5,980 nucleotides of DNA from Cyclobacteriaceae bacterium (lineage in GTDB: Bacteria; Bacteroidota; Bacteroidia; Cytophagales; Cyclobacteriaceae). The stretch lies in assembly GCA_025455225.1 (NCBI GenBank), contig JALOMY010000198.1, positions 1 to 5,980 of the forward strand, read 5' to 3'. Shown in pieces: positions 1 to 5,783 of this stretch (its first letter is position 1; each line of letters begins with the position of its first letter). A model generated the notes under the pieces. That model worked only from the letters and a program-made list of their open reading frames with translations, was not told the DNA's origin and made no database searches. The translations under genes and the position numbers were made by a program.

Positions 1-240
1 CTTATTGTCGGCATTCAGGGCTAAATAAATGTATTTGGTAGTTGTGACTAAGGTGAGTGTCCAGAACACGCACGATAATCCGCCCAGAACCAGGTCTTCC
101 GTAATAACATTAGTTCCTACAATGGCCCTGAATACATACAGTGGAGAAGTTCCGATATCACCATAAATGATGCCCAGCGAAATCAGAACACCGGCAGCCG
201 ATAAGGGTGTTTTGTGTTTATGGTAAGATTCTAAAGCCAT
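1..240 (-). CDS. kup: Kup-family potassium uptake transporter, N-terminal fragment (runs off the left edge)
   Basis: Translating the minus strand from the ATG at 240-238 gives 80 codons with no stop up to the window edge. Residues 15-32 read through GIIYGDIGTSPLYVF, the hallmark first-helix motif of Kup/HAK/KT K+ transporters (usual form G(V/I)VYGDIGTSPLY). The fragment ends with LALNADNK, which in the family leads into the second membrane segment and the GEGG loop. Kup proteins are inner-membrane K+ importers, usually over 600 residues and thought to be K+/H+ symporters, so only about the first eighth is visible here. Two hydrophobic stretches are seen, about residues 14-33 and 48-72. The start is chosen because it is the only ATG before the motif and gives the usual short N-terminus. 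It lies 65 bases downstream of the NDH-2 stop on the same strand and probably has its own promoter. Confidence 0.93.
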   Translation of the reverse strand, partial: MALESYHKHKTPLSAAGVLISLGIIYGDIGTSPLYVFRAIVGTNVITEDLVLGGLSCVFWTLTLVTTTKYIYLALNADNK

Positions 241-250
241 GAACCAATAG

Positions 251-281
251 CGAAAGTATTAAATTATCGTTTCCTCTGAAA
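251..281 (-). promoter_or_regulatory. Putative Bacteroidota-type promoter for kup
   Basis: On the minus strand TTTC (281-278) is followed after exactly 19 bases by TACTTTCG (258-251). The Bacteroidota consensus is TTTG, a spacer near 19, then TAnnTTTG, so each box has one mismatch. The -7 box ends only 10 bases before the kup ATG, which predicts a very short leader. With two mismatches in an AT-rich gap, chance is possible. Confidence 0.38.
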
Positions 282-305
282 GCAAAGCCCGGGTCATCAA
301 CATGT

Positions 306-1610
306 TCAGTTCACTCCGTCTTTATTCCGGCTTATGATCAACCGGTTACTTTTATCGTACGAGAAATAACTCCAGAACCAGCTGAAGAGGACAAAAAATT
401 TATTTCTGAAACCGATGATGGAGATCAAATGAACGAACATCCACACAAACCAGGCAAAGAATCCCTGGGTCTTAAAAGCTTTAAGATCTACCACCGCCCG
501 GTTGCGCCCAATGGTGGCCATTGAACCTTTATCTTTATAGCGAAAAGGTTGAATCGGTTTTTTCTGAATTATGCGTTTTAAATTCTTCGCTAATAACCTT
601 CCTTGTTGCATGGCAGGTGGAGCCATCATTGGATGTCCATTTGGAAATGAAACGTCACCTTCCATTACAGCCGCATCTCCGATTGTAAAAATGTTATCAT
701 AACCCACCACACGATTATACTGATCAACCCGTATTCTTCCGTTACGGGTAATGCAATCGGCATTAAGTCCGTCAATGGGTTTACCTTTTACACCAGCTGC
801 CCAAATCAAGGTTCTTGATATCAGTTTTTCTCCTGTATTGAAGATCACTTCATAGCCATCGTATGATTTAACGGAACAATTCAGATGAACCTTTACCCCC
901 ATGTTTTGTAAATATTCCAATGCTTTTTCTGATGCCTCCTTCGACATACCATTTAATAACCGGGGGCCGGCTTCTACTAAATGAACATCCATGTGGCTTA
1001 GTTCGAGTTCCTTATAGTCTTCAGGGAAGACATGTTTTTTTAATTCGGAAAGTGCTCCGGCCAGTTCAACACCTGTTGGTCCTCCGCCTACTATGACAAA
1101 ATCCATCAGACTATTCATCAATTCAGGGTCATCGGTCAACAGGGAATTTTCAAGATTCCGTATGATTTTATTCCGCAGTTGAATGGAATCGATTATGGTT
1201 TTCATCGGAATGGAATTCTCTTCTACGTCCTTCATTCCGTAATAATTCGTGGTTGCCCCGTTGGCAATTACCAGGTAATCGTATTTCACACTGCCGATCG
1301 AAGTCTCTATTGTATTTTGATCGGGATTAATAGAAATAACTTCACCCATCCGGAAAAAGAAATCAGGTTGTTTTGAAAATCGCTTCCTGAAGGGAAAAAC
1401 AATAGAGCTGGTTTCCAGTCCGGAAGTTGCTACCTGGTAGAGCAGGGGTTGGAAGGTATGATGATTATAACGATCGAAGAGTACTACCTGGGCCTTGAAT
1501 CCCTTTAACCCTTTGGCTACTTCCAGGCCACCAAAGCCTCCGCCAATTATGATGATACGGGGTTTGCCCAAATCAGCAATACGCGTTCGCGTGGTAATTA
1601 ATTTGGGCAT
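306..1610 (-). CDS. ndh: Type II NADH:quinone oxidoreductase (NDH-2)
   Basis: The 434-residue product matches the single-subunit, non-proton-pumping NADH dehydrogenase family, which passes electrons from NADH through FAD to membrane quinone. Visible motifs are the first Rossmann dinucleotide motif GGGFGG (residues 23-28, FAD), the NDH-2-typical DRYNHHTFQPLLYQVA (46-61), a second Rossmann motif GGGPTG (175-180, NADH) with Glu213 at the end of the next strand (acid that favours NADH over NADPH), the FAD-contacting IFTIGDAA (307-314), and the quinone-side PPAMQQGRLLA (331-341). The C-terminus, residues 383-417, is aromatic and hydrophobic, as expected for the amphipathic membrane-anchoring segment. 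The length fits the family. The ATG at 1610 leaves a normal short N-terminal lead before the FAD fold. No Shine-Dalgarno is seen, as is usual in Bacteroidota. It is transcribed away from the lipoprotein gene and toward kup. Confidence 0.95.
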   Translation of the reverse strand: MPKLITTRTRIADLGKPRIIIIGGGFGGLEVAKGLKGFKAQVVLFDRYNHHTFQPLLYQVATSGLETSSIVFPFRKRFSKQPDFFFRMGEVISINPDQNTIETSIGSVKYDYLVIANGATTNYYGMKDVEENSIPMKTIIDSIQLRNKIIRNLENSLLTDDPELMNSLMDFVIVGGGPTGVELAGALSELKKHVFPEDYKELELSHMDVHLVEAGPRLLNGMSKEASEKALEYLQNMGVKVHLNCSVKSYDGYEVIFNTGEKLISRTLIWAAGVKGKPIDGLNADCITRNGRIRVDQYNRVVGYDNIFTIGDAAVMEGDVSFPNGHPMMAPPAMQQGRLLAKNLKRIIQKKPIQPFRYKDKGSMATIGRNRAVVDLKAFKTQGFFAWFVWMFVHLISIIGFRNKFFVLFSWFWSYFSYDKSNRLIISRNKDGVN

Positions 1611-1638
1611 GTACGGGAGCAGGTAGAATAAACGACTG

Positions 1639-1669
1639 CAAATTTAGAGGGTTTATTGGTTTGTGAAAA
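1639..1669 (-). promoter_or_regulatory. Putative Bacteroidota-type promoter for ndh
   Basis: On the minus strand TTTT (1669-1666) is followed after 19 bases by TAAATTTG (1646-1639), an exact match to the TAnnTTTG -7 box and continued by C. The -33 box differs from TTTG at one position. Transcription would start near 1633-1635, giving a leader of roughly 24 bases before the ndh ATG. Confidence 0.5.
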
Positions 1670-1709
1670 TCAGCCGATTTCTTTGTTTCATTTTTGTTGT
1701 TTGTCTCTG

Positions 1710-1734
1710 GTTAACAATCAGTTAACGAGTTAAT
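1710..1734. promoter_or_regulatory. Cluster of GTTAAC palindromes (possible operator)
   Basis: Two copies of the self-complementary hexamer GTTAAC lie at 1710-1715 and 1721-1726, 11 bases centre to centre (about one helical turn), followed by a near-copy GTTAAT at 1729-1734. They sit between the divergent ndh and lipoprotein promoters, about 41 bases from the proposed ndh -33 box. This could be a repressor or activator site, but AT-rich hexamers recur by chance. Confidence 0.28.
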
Positions 1735-1743
1735 AATTATTTC

Positions 1744-1755
1744 TGACGAACGTCA
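1744..1755. promoter_or_regulatory. Perfect inverted repeat TGACG-AA-CGTCA (possible operator)
   Basis: Five-base arms TGACG and CGTCA flank a two-base centre at 1744-1755, ending two bases before the proposed -33 box of the lipoprotein promoter. That position suits a dimeric regulator acting on the plus-strand gene. No specific regulator can be named from this sequence. Confidence 0.3.
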
Positions 1756-1757
1756 TG

Positions 1758-1786
1758 TTTTCCGGAATTCCACTTTAGTACTTTTG
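1758..1786 (+). promoter_or_regulatory. Putative Bacteroidota-type promoter for the lipoprotein gene
   Basis: TACTTTTG at 1779-1786 matches the TAnnTTTG -7 box exactly and is followed by C, the favoured next base. Upstream, TTTT at 1758-1761 stands 17 bases away as a weak -33 box. The 8-base palindrome GGAATTCC (1764-1771) lies in the spacer. A start near 1791 would give a leader of about 30 bases before the ATG at 1821. Confidence 0.52.
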
Positions 1787-1820
1787 CGCGTCCTCACAAT
1801 TAAAAAGACATTTTAACCTT

Positions 1821-2567
1821 ATGAAACACGTATTTTGGATTTTACCGTCAGCACTTTTAATGGTGGCCTGTGGTGCAAAAGAAAAAGCAGAACTTCAAAC
1901 CAGGGTAGACTCTCTCAGCATTGAATTGCAGAATGCCCAGCGTATGGCTAATACCTTGGTCGAGGTAGGAACCTTAATGGACTCTATCGATGCCAGCCGG
2001 AACATGTTACGCATGGACATGGTAGAAGGAACTACGTATGAAGATTACACTTCCCGCATGCAGGAATTAAATCGCTATGTAAAGGAGACTGAGAGAAAAA
2101 TTGATGATCTGGAGCAAGCACTTCAGAAATCACAGGGAGCGGCTTCAACGTATGCTAAGCAAATCAAAAAACTGAAAGCCGACCTGGATGCAAGAAACAA
2201 GGAAATTGTTGTACTTCAGGAAACGGTTGAGAAATACAGAAATGAAAATCAAAACCTGGTGAATTTAGCTGAAATGCAGAGCGCAGAAATTGCTGATAAG
2301 GATATTCAGATCCAGACCAAAGAGCAGGAACTGGCTTTGATTGAAGCACGCATACAGGAATTGATGATCCAGTCTAAGATGACAGAGGCAGATGCTTATT
2401 ATGCCCGTGCAGAAGCTGTGGAAGAAGCAGCTAACCGGACTAAACTTGCTCCGAAAAAGAAGAAGGAAACATTGCTTGAAGCACTTGAGTTGTACAAAAA
2501 ATCCTTGTCATTAGGCAAGCAGGAAGCTCAAGCCAAGATTACCGAACTGGAGAATAAAACAAAATAG
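1821..2567 (+). CDS. Coiled-coil lipoprotein of unknown function
   Basis: I do not recognise a named family. The 248-residue product begins with a short lipoprotein signal: basic residues at 2-3, a hydrophobic stretch, then LMVAC with Cys17 as the lipidated residue. The sequence after Cys17 is GAKEKAE, so there is no Asp at +2 and the protein would be expected to reach the outer membrane. The charged KE just after the cysteine loosely resembles Bacteroidota surface-export signals, but this is weak. Residues 20-60 and about 76-185 are almost continuous heptad-like helix rich in Glu, Lys and Leu, predicting a long periplasmic coiled coil. Residues 186-240 contain two Ala-rich helices (ADAYYARAEAVEEAA and LLEALELYKKSLSLG) joined by a basic PKKKK turn, resembling a single TPR-like hairpin. 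It is monocistronic, with its own promoter and a strong terminator. A structural or scaffold role is possible but unproven. Confidence 0.88.
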   Translation: MKHVFWILPSALLMVACGAKEKAELQTRVDSLSIELQNAQRMANTLVEVGTLMDSIDASRNMLRMDMVEGTTYEDYTSRMQELNRYVKETERKIDDLEQALQKSQGAASTYAKQIKKLKADLDARNKEIVVLQETVEKYRNENQNLVNLAEMQSAEIADKDIQIQTKEQELALIEARIQELMIQSKMTEADAYYARAEAVEEAANRTKLAPKKKKETLLEALELYKKSLSLGKQEAQAKITELENKTK

Positions 2568-2586
2568 ACTTACCGTTTGATTCAGT

Positions 2587-2620
2587 AAATAAAAAGGGGG
2601 AATGTTCCCCCTTTTTATTT
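2587..2620. terminator. Bidirectional rho-independent terminator
   Basis: A perfect 16-base inverted repeat (2587-2602 with 2605-2620) has a GGGGGAA/TTCCCCC core, outer A/T arms and a TG centre. The outer arms supply a U-run in either direction, so it can end both the plus-strand lipoprotein transcript and the minus-strand antiporter transcript. The stop codon of the antiporter (2617-2615) lies inside the stem. Confidence 0.9.
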
Positions 2621-3586
2621 TTGCTCCATACTAACCAGATAATACGTGTAAACTAAATAGCCTAAGAAAAGCAACACAGCTTCCCAACGGTCAAGTTTAC
2701 GGGTATTGAGTGTAAACATAAAAATCAGCAAAACGATCGTTGCAATAACGAGGATATAAAGATCAAAATTCAAGTCGAGATTAAACGGAATTGGTGTGAT
2801 GAGAGAATTAACGCCAAGAATAAGGCTGATATTGAAAATGTTTGATCCAACGACATTCCCGATGGCAATGTCGGTATTTCTTCGAAAGGCAGCTACCGCA
2901 GAAGTAGCCAATTCGGGTAACGATGTGCCTGCTGCCAGAATGGTTAGTCCGATCAGTTTTTCACTTAATCCAAAATGACGGGCCAGTTCAACGGCATTAT
3001 CAACCACCAATTTTCCTCCCCCGATAAGCATGATTAGCCCGATGGCAATGAGCGTAAATGATTTCCAGCCGGGGTATATGGTAATGCTGATTTCTTCCTC
3101 GAAATCACTTGCCGTTTTCATGGTACGGTATATGTAAGCCAGGAATATTCCAAAAAAGACAAGTAAAATGATCCCATCTGTACGGCTTAGTATATTCTCT
3201 GAAGAATGAAAGATTCGTTGATCGTTTACCAGGATGTAAAGTAAGAGGGCGGCCACCAGCGAAAGAGGAACTTCATAGCTAACCGTTTTTTTCTGGACAA
3301 CGAGGGGATAGATCATTCCGGAAAGCCCCAGGATCATCAGAAGATTAAAATTATTACTCCCGATTATGTTACCAAAAGCTGCATCATTTCGGCCGGAAGT
3401 TGCTGAAATAATATTCACAACCATTTCAGGCATGGAAGTGCCAAATGCAACTACGGTAAGCCCAATTGCAAGGTTTGAAATATTTAGTTTTTTCGCAGTT
3501 GAAGATGCTCCGGCAACCAGCCAATCAGCTCCCTTAATGAGCACAATAAATCCGGCAATAAGCAACGTCAGGGTTAAGGCAATCAT
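2615..3586 (-). CDS. CaCA-family Na+/Ca2+-type antiporter, YrbG-like (paralogue A)
   Basis: The 323-residue, very hydrophobic protein has the two inverted alpha repeats of the Ca2+/cation antiporter superfamily. Repeat 1 carries GTSMPE (residues 49-54) and GNIIGSNNFN (72-81). Repeat 2 carries GTSLPE (220-225) and GNVVGSNIFN (243-252). Glu54 and Glu225 are the expected ion ligands, with Asn81 and Asn252 at the paired second ligand positions. Both being Asn is, from memory, also the case in E. coli YrbG. About ten membrane helices are expected, with an acidic loop (about 155-168, containing FEEE) between the halves. The family usually exports Ca2+ from the cytoplasm in exchange for Na+ or H+; the exact ions cannot be read from sequence. 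It is the last gene of the minus-strand cluster, 68 bases after its paralogue, and ends inside the shared terminator. The ATG at 3586 gives the normal family N-terminus. Confidence 0.93.
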   Translation of the reverse strand: MIALTLTLLIAGFIVLIKGADWLVAGASSTAKKLNISNLAIGLTVVAFGTSMPEMVVNIISATSGRNDAAFGNIIGSNNFNLLMILGLSGMIYPLVVQKKTVSYEVPLSLVAALLLYILVNDQRIFHSSENILSRTDGIILLVFFGIFLAYIYRTMKTASDFEEEISITIYPGWKSFTLIAIGLIMLIGGGKLVVDNAVELARHFGLSEKLIGLTILAAGTSLPELATSAVAAFRRNTDIAIGNVVGSNIFNISLILGVNSLITPIPFNLDLNFDLYILVIATIVLLIFMFTLNTRKLDRWEAVLLFLGYLVYTYYLVSMEQK

Positions 3587-3609
3587 AGTTTACCGGTCTG
3601 TAAATTTTT

Positions 3610-3640
3610 TAAAGATAGGTGCTTTACTAAATCCGTCAAA
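3610..3640 (-). promoter_or_regulatory. Putative internal promoter for antiporter paralogue A
   Basis: In the 68-base gap between the two antiporter genes the minus strand reads TTTG (3640-3637), 19 bases, then TATCTTTA (3617-3610). This is a perfect -33 box and a -7 box with one mismatch to TAnnTTTG. It predicts a leader of about 18 bases and would let paralogue A be expressed apart from corA and paralogue B. Confidence 0.48.
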
Positions 3641-3654
3641 TGAAGTTATGCTAC

Positions 3655-4644
3655 TTAATTTCTTTCAATAAGGAAGACGGTATATCCGATATACATGATG
3701 AGGAACAGGAAGGCTTCCCACCGGTCGATTTTATTTCGCGTTAATGTAAACATGGAAATCAGCAATCCCAATGTACCGAGGCCAAGAACATATATATCTG
3801 TATTCAGGATTGCCGGCTCTACGATATCCTGATGATAATGGGATGGATATTCGATGGGCCGGATCAAGCCGTTAACTGAAAGGATAAGGAAAATATTAAA
3901 GATGTTTGAGCCCACTACATTGCCAATAGCAATGTCGGTTCGTTTCTTAAAGGCAGCAACAACCGTTGTGGCCATTTCAGGAAGAGATGTGCCAACCGCC
4001 AGTATGGTAAGCCCGATTAATTTTTCACTGAGCCCGAATACCTGGGCTATTTTCACGGCATAATCGGTAACCAGGTAACCACCTCCAACCAGCATTCCAA
4101 TTCCGGCTAGTACCATAAGCAAGGAAATAGGTATGGTGAAGACACGAATTTCTTCTTCATCAGCTGCTGATTTTTCTTTAAGAGAGTTGTAGATATAGAA
4201 AAGGAAAAACAAAAATCCGGCAAGAAGAATACCTGAATCGACCCGGCTTAATACATCAATGTCATGGCCAAGAACAATCCGGTCATTCACCAGTATCCAA
4301 AGCAGAATAACTCCCATGAGGGAGAAGGGAACTTCATATCGAACGGTAGACTTTTGAACTACCAGGGGGTAGATTACACCGGTAACCCCAAGGATGAACA
4401 GCAAATTGAACATATTGCTGCCAATGATGTTTCCAAAAATGGCTTCGTTTCGGCCATAGTAGGAATTAATCATGTTCACTGTCATTTCCGGAGCCGAAGT
4501 TCCCAGGGCAACCACGGTAAGACCAATTATCAGGTTCGATACGTTCAGGCGCTTAGCCAGTGAAGAAGCACCACTAACCATCAGGTCGGCTCCCTTAATC
4601 AGAATGACGAATCCAATCAGAAGAAATAATAGGTAAAGAAGCAT
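3655..4644 (-). CDS. CaCA-family Na+/Ca2+-type antiporter, YrbG-like (paralogue B)
   Basis: The 329-residue membrane protein is a tandem paralogue of its downstream neighbour. Hand alignment gives about 54 of 73 identical residues around alpha repeat 1 and 51 of 62 around repeat 2, with lower similarity in loops and outer helices. Motifs are GTSAPE (49-54) with Glu53 and Asn80 in repeat 1, and GTSLPE (218-223) with Glu223 and Asn250 in repeat 2. A central acidic loop runs at about 156-166 (KEKSAADEEEI). It differs from paralogue A by about ten extra residues before the last helices (about 264-286, with His269 and His271), and by LSVNGL where A has LGVNSL. Expected role is inner-membrane Ca2+ or other cation efflux coupled to Na+ or H+. 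It lies 31 bases downstream of corA on the same strand, so the two are probably cotranscribed. The ATG at 4644 gives the family-typical N-terminus. Confidence 0.93.
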   Translation of the reverse strand: MLLYLLFLLIGFVILIKGADLMVSGASSLAKRLNVSNLIIGLTVVALGTSAPEMTVNMINSYYGRNEAIFGNIIGSNMFNLLFILGVTGVIYPLVVQKSTVRYEVPFSLMGVILLWILVNDRIVLGHDIDVLSRVDSGILLAGFLFFLFYIYNSLKEKSAADEEEIRVFTIPISLLMVLAGIGMLVGGGYLVTDYAVKIAQVFGLSEKLIGLTILAVGTSLPEMATTVVAAFKKRTDIAIGNVVGSNIFNIFLILSVNGLIRPIEYPSHYHQDIVEPAILNTDIYVLGLGTLGLLISMFTLTRNKIDRWEAFLFLIMYIGYTVFLIERN

Positions 4645-4675
4645 GGTTCAGTTTCAGATGGTTAAATCATTCAAT

Positions 4676-5401
4676 TCAGAACCATTTTTTATACCGGAAA
4701 TAGCCCAGCATTATTAGCGTCATCAAAATCATAATACCCCAAACAAACGGATAACCATAAACCCATTCAATTTCAGGCATATGTCTGAAGTTCATTCCGT
4801 AAACACCAACAACAAAAGTTAAAGGAATAAAAATGGTGGAGATAATGGTTAATACCTTGATTACTTTATTGAGTTGATTGTTCTGTGTATTGATGTGGAT
4901 ATCCATAAGACTTGAAGTAAGATCCTTATAGGTATCCAGTGAGTCGATCAAGTGGACTACGTGATCGTAAACATCAGCAAAGTACCGGTTCATTCCCCTG
5001 TCGTTGAAACGGGCTTTTTCCTTAGCCAGGGCAGAGATGGCATCGCGTAGCGGATACAAAGCTTTTCGAAGGTAGATCAGTTCTTTTTTAAGTTTCTGAA
5101 TACGCGGGAAAATAAATTCCGAATGGTTTTCATGAAGGCCTTCTTCAATTTCTTCGATTTGGTCACCAATGGCATCCAGAATGTTATAATAATTATCCAC
5201 AATGATATCAATCAGCCTGTACATCAGGTAATCCGCCTTTTGTTTTCGAACCCTTCCCTGGTCAAGCCGGATGCGTTCGCGGAATCCATCAAAAAGGTCC
5301 CCTTCTTTTTCCTGAAACGTGATGAGGTAATTGGAACCCATAACGAAACTTACTTGCTCATATTCAATTTCTCCATTCTTAATACTGTAGAGCATTTTCA
5401 T
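4676..5401 (-). CDS. corA: CorA-family Mg2+/Co2+ channel; reading frame from the first standard start codon (N-terminus truncated)
   Basis: From the ATG at 5401 the frame encodes 241 residues matching the C-terminal two-thirds of CorA, a pentameric inner-membrane Mg2+/Co2+ channel. It contains the end of the cytoplasmic alpha/beta domain (FQEKEGDLFDGFRERIR, 29-45), the long stalk helix (about 140-200), TM1 (about 182-201), the signature YGMN (201-204) with the periplasmic loop RHMPEIEW, TM2 (about 217-235) and the basic tail RYKKWF. All key channel elements are present. The usual length is about 320-370 residues, so about 100 N-terminal residues are missing with this start. They are present in frame upstream (see 5402-5698), so ATG 5401 is probably not the ancestral start. 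It is followed 31 bases later by antiporter paralogue B. No Shine-Dalgarno and no convincing promoter was found upstream. Confidence 0.85.
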   Translation of the reverse strand: MKMLYSIKNGEIEYEQVSFVMGSNYLITFQEKEGDLFDGFRERIRLDQGRVRKQKADYLMYRLIDIIVDNYYNILDAIGDQIEEIEEGLHENHSEFIFPRIQKLKKELIYLRKALYPLRDAISALAKEKARFNDRGMNRYFADVYDHVVHLIDSLDTYKDLTSSLMDIHINTQNNQLNKVIKVLTIISTIFIPLTFVVGVYGMNFRHMPEIEWVYGYPFVWGIMILMTLIMLGYFRYKKWF

Positions 5402-5698
5402 GGTAAAAAACAGGTAGTCATCGTATTCTTCATACTTCGGTCGTTGCTCATTCAGGATGTCATCAATCAGCAGAGTATGAAGGTTAAAATAAGACTGGAT
5501 TTTTTCAATAATGGTGGTATCGTAAAGGCCATCTACATTGATCCAGTTTACCCGGTTGCTTTTTATATGACTAAAAAGCTCATCTATCTGTAGAGCGTCA
5601 AACTTTTCATATTCTTCCCGGTTATAAGAAATAAGTTCGAGGATGGTCCGTAATGGAGTAGTGTTGAAAATACAGGTGTTACCTGTGCAAATTCCAAG
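5402..5698 (-). other. In-frame corA N-terminal extension lacking any standard start codon
   Basis: These 99 codons continue the corA frame upstream without a stop and are clearly homologous to the CorA cytoplasmic domain: ISYNREEYEKF, then VNWINVDGLYD, then LLIDDILNEQRPKYEEYDDY, joining directly to MKMLYSIKNG. The order and spacing fit Thermotoga CorA recalled from memory, giving a full product of about 340 residues. The stretch has no ATG, GTG or TTG. The codon before its first residue (LGICTGNT) is TAA (5701-5699), and another in-frame TAA lies at 5719-5717. Explanations are a 5' mutation or deletion, a frameshift (the ATG at 5724-5722 opens an overlapping frame needing a one-base shift), a rare ATT start (5692-5690 or 5671-5669), or a sequence error. 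Conserved residues right up to the stop suggest recent damage or an artefact. Confidence 0.8.
5672..5686. repeat. Short perfect inverted repeat in the corA 5' end
   Basis: ACAGGT at 5672-5677 and ACCTGT at 5681-5686 form six-base arms around GTT. It lies within the first codons of the start-less corA extension. In RNA it could form a small hairpin over the candidate start region. It is short enough to be chance. Confidence 0.3.
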
Positions 5699-5746
5699 TT
5701 AAACCGAAGTTGGCAATTAACCATATCCTCTGAACTGATTAATCAT

Positions 5747-5777
5747 TTTGAAAGGGAATAACGGGGTTGTATAATTG
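5747..5777 (+). promoter_or_regulatory. Putative Bacteroidota-type promoter for the polyprenyl synthetase gene
   Basis: TTTG at 5747-5750 is followed after exactly 19 bases by TATAATTG (5770-5777), one mismatch from TAnnTTTG. The -7 box ends six bases before the ATG at 5784, so transcription would begin at or just before the start codon and the mRNA may be leaderless. Confidence 0.5.
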
Positions 5778-5783
5778 TGCCAC

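Noticed and set aside
281..300. CCCGGG palindrome after ndh as a terminator
   Set aside because: The symmetric part is only a few bases long and no U-run follows on the minus strand.
1179..1376. Small plus-strand open frame inside ndh
   Set aside because: It is antisense to a well-conserved NDH-2 region and has no supporting motif.
2164..2349. Small minus-strand open frame inside the lipoprotein gene
   Set aside because: The sense strand shows clear coiled-coil coding sequence; the antisense product has biased, motif-free composition.
2796..4063. Plus-strand open frames at 2796-2978 and 3854-4063 that resemble each other
   Set aside because: Their mutual similarity simply mirrors the conserved alpha repeat 2 of the two paralogous antiporters read on the opposite strand. 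It is not independent evidence of a small protein family.
3366..4563. Plus-strand open frames at 3366-3671 and 4264-4563
   Set aside because: Both are antisense to antiporter coding sequence, with no own promoter or known domain.
4645..4675. Terminator or promoter between corA and antiporter B
   Set aside because: The 31-base gap has no hairpin with a U-run and no convincing promoter boxes, so cotranscription is more likely.
5123..5593. Plus-strand open frame of 156 codons opposite corA
   Set aside because: It lies wholly antisense to the conserved corA sequence, including the N-terminal extension, has no recognisable motif or promoter, and is explained as a shadow of that frame.
5680..5724. 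Programmed ribosomal frameshift producing full-length CorA from ATG 5724
   Set aside because: No classical slippery heptamer or strong downstream structure was found at the overlap; the only hairpin nearby has six-base arms. A mutation or sequence error is simpler.
5699..5783. Mg2+ riboswitch upstream of corA
   Set aside because: The space between the divergent genes is only about 85 bases and is partly taken by the opposite promoter; no long helices typical of M-box leaders are seen.
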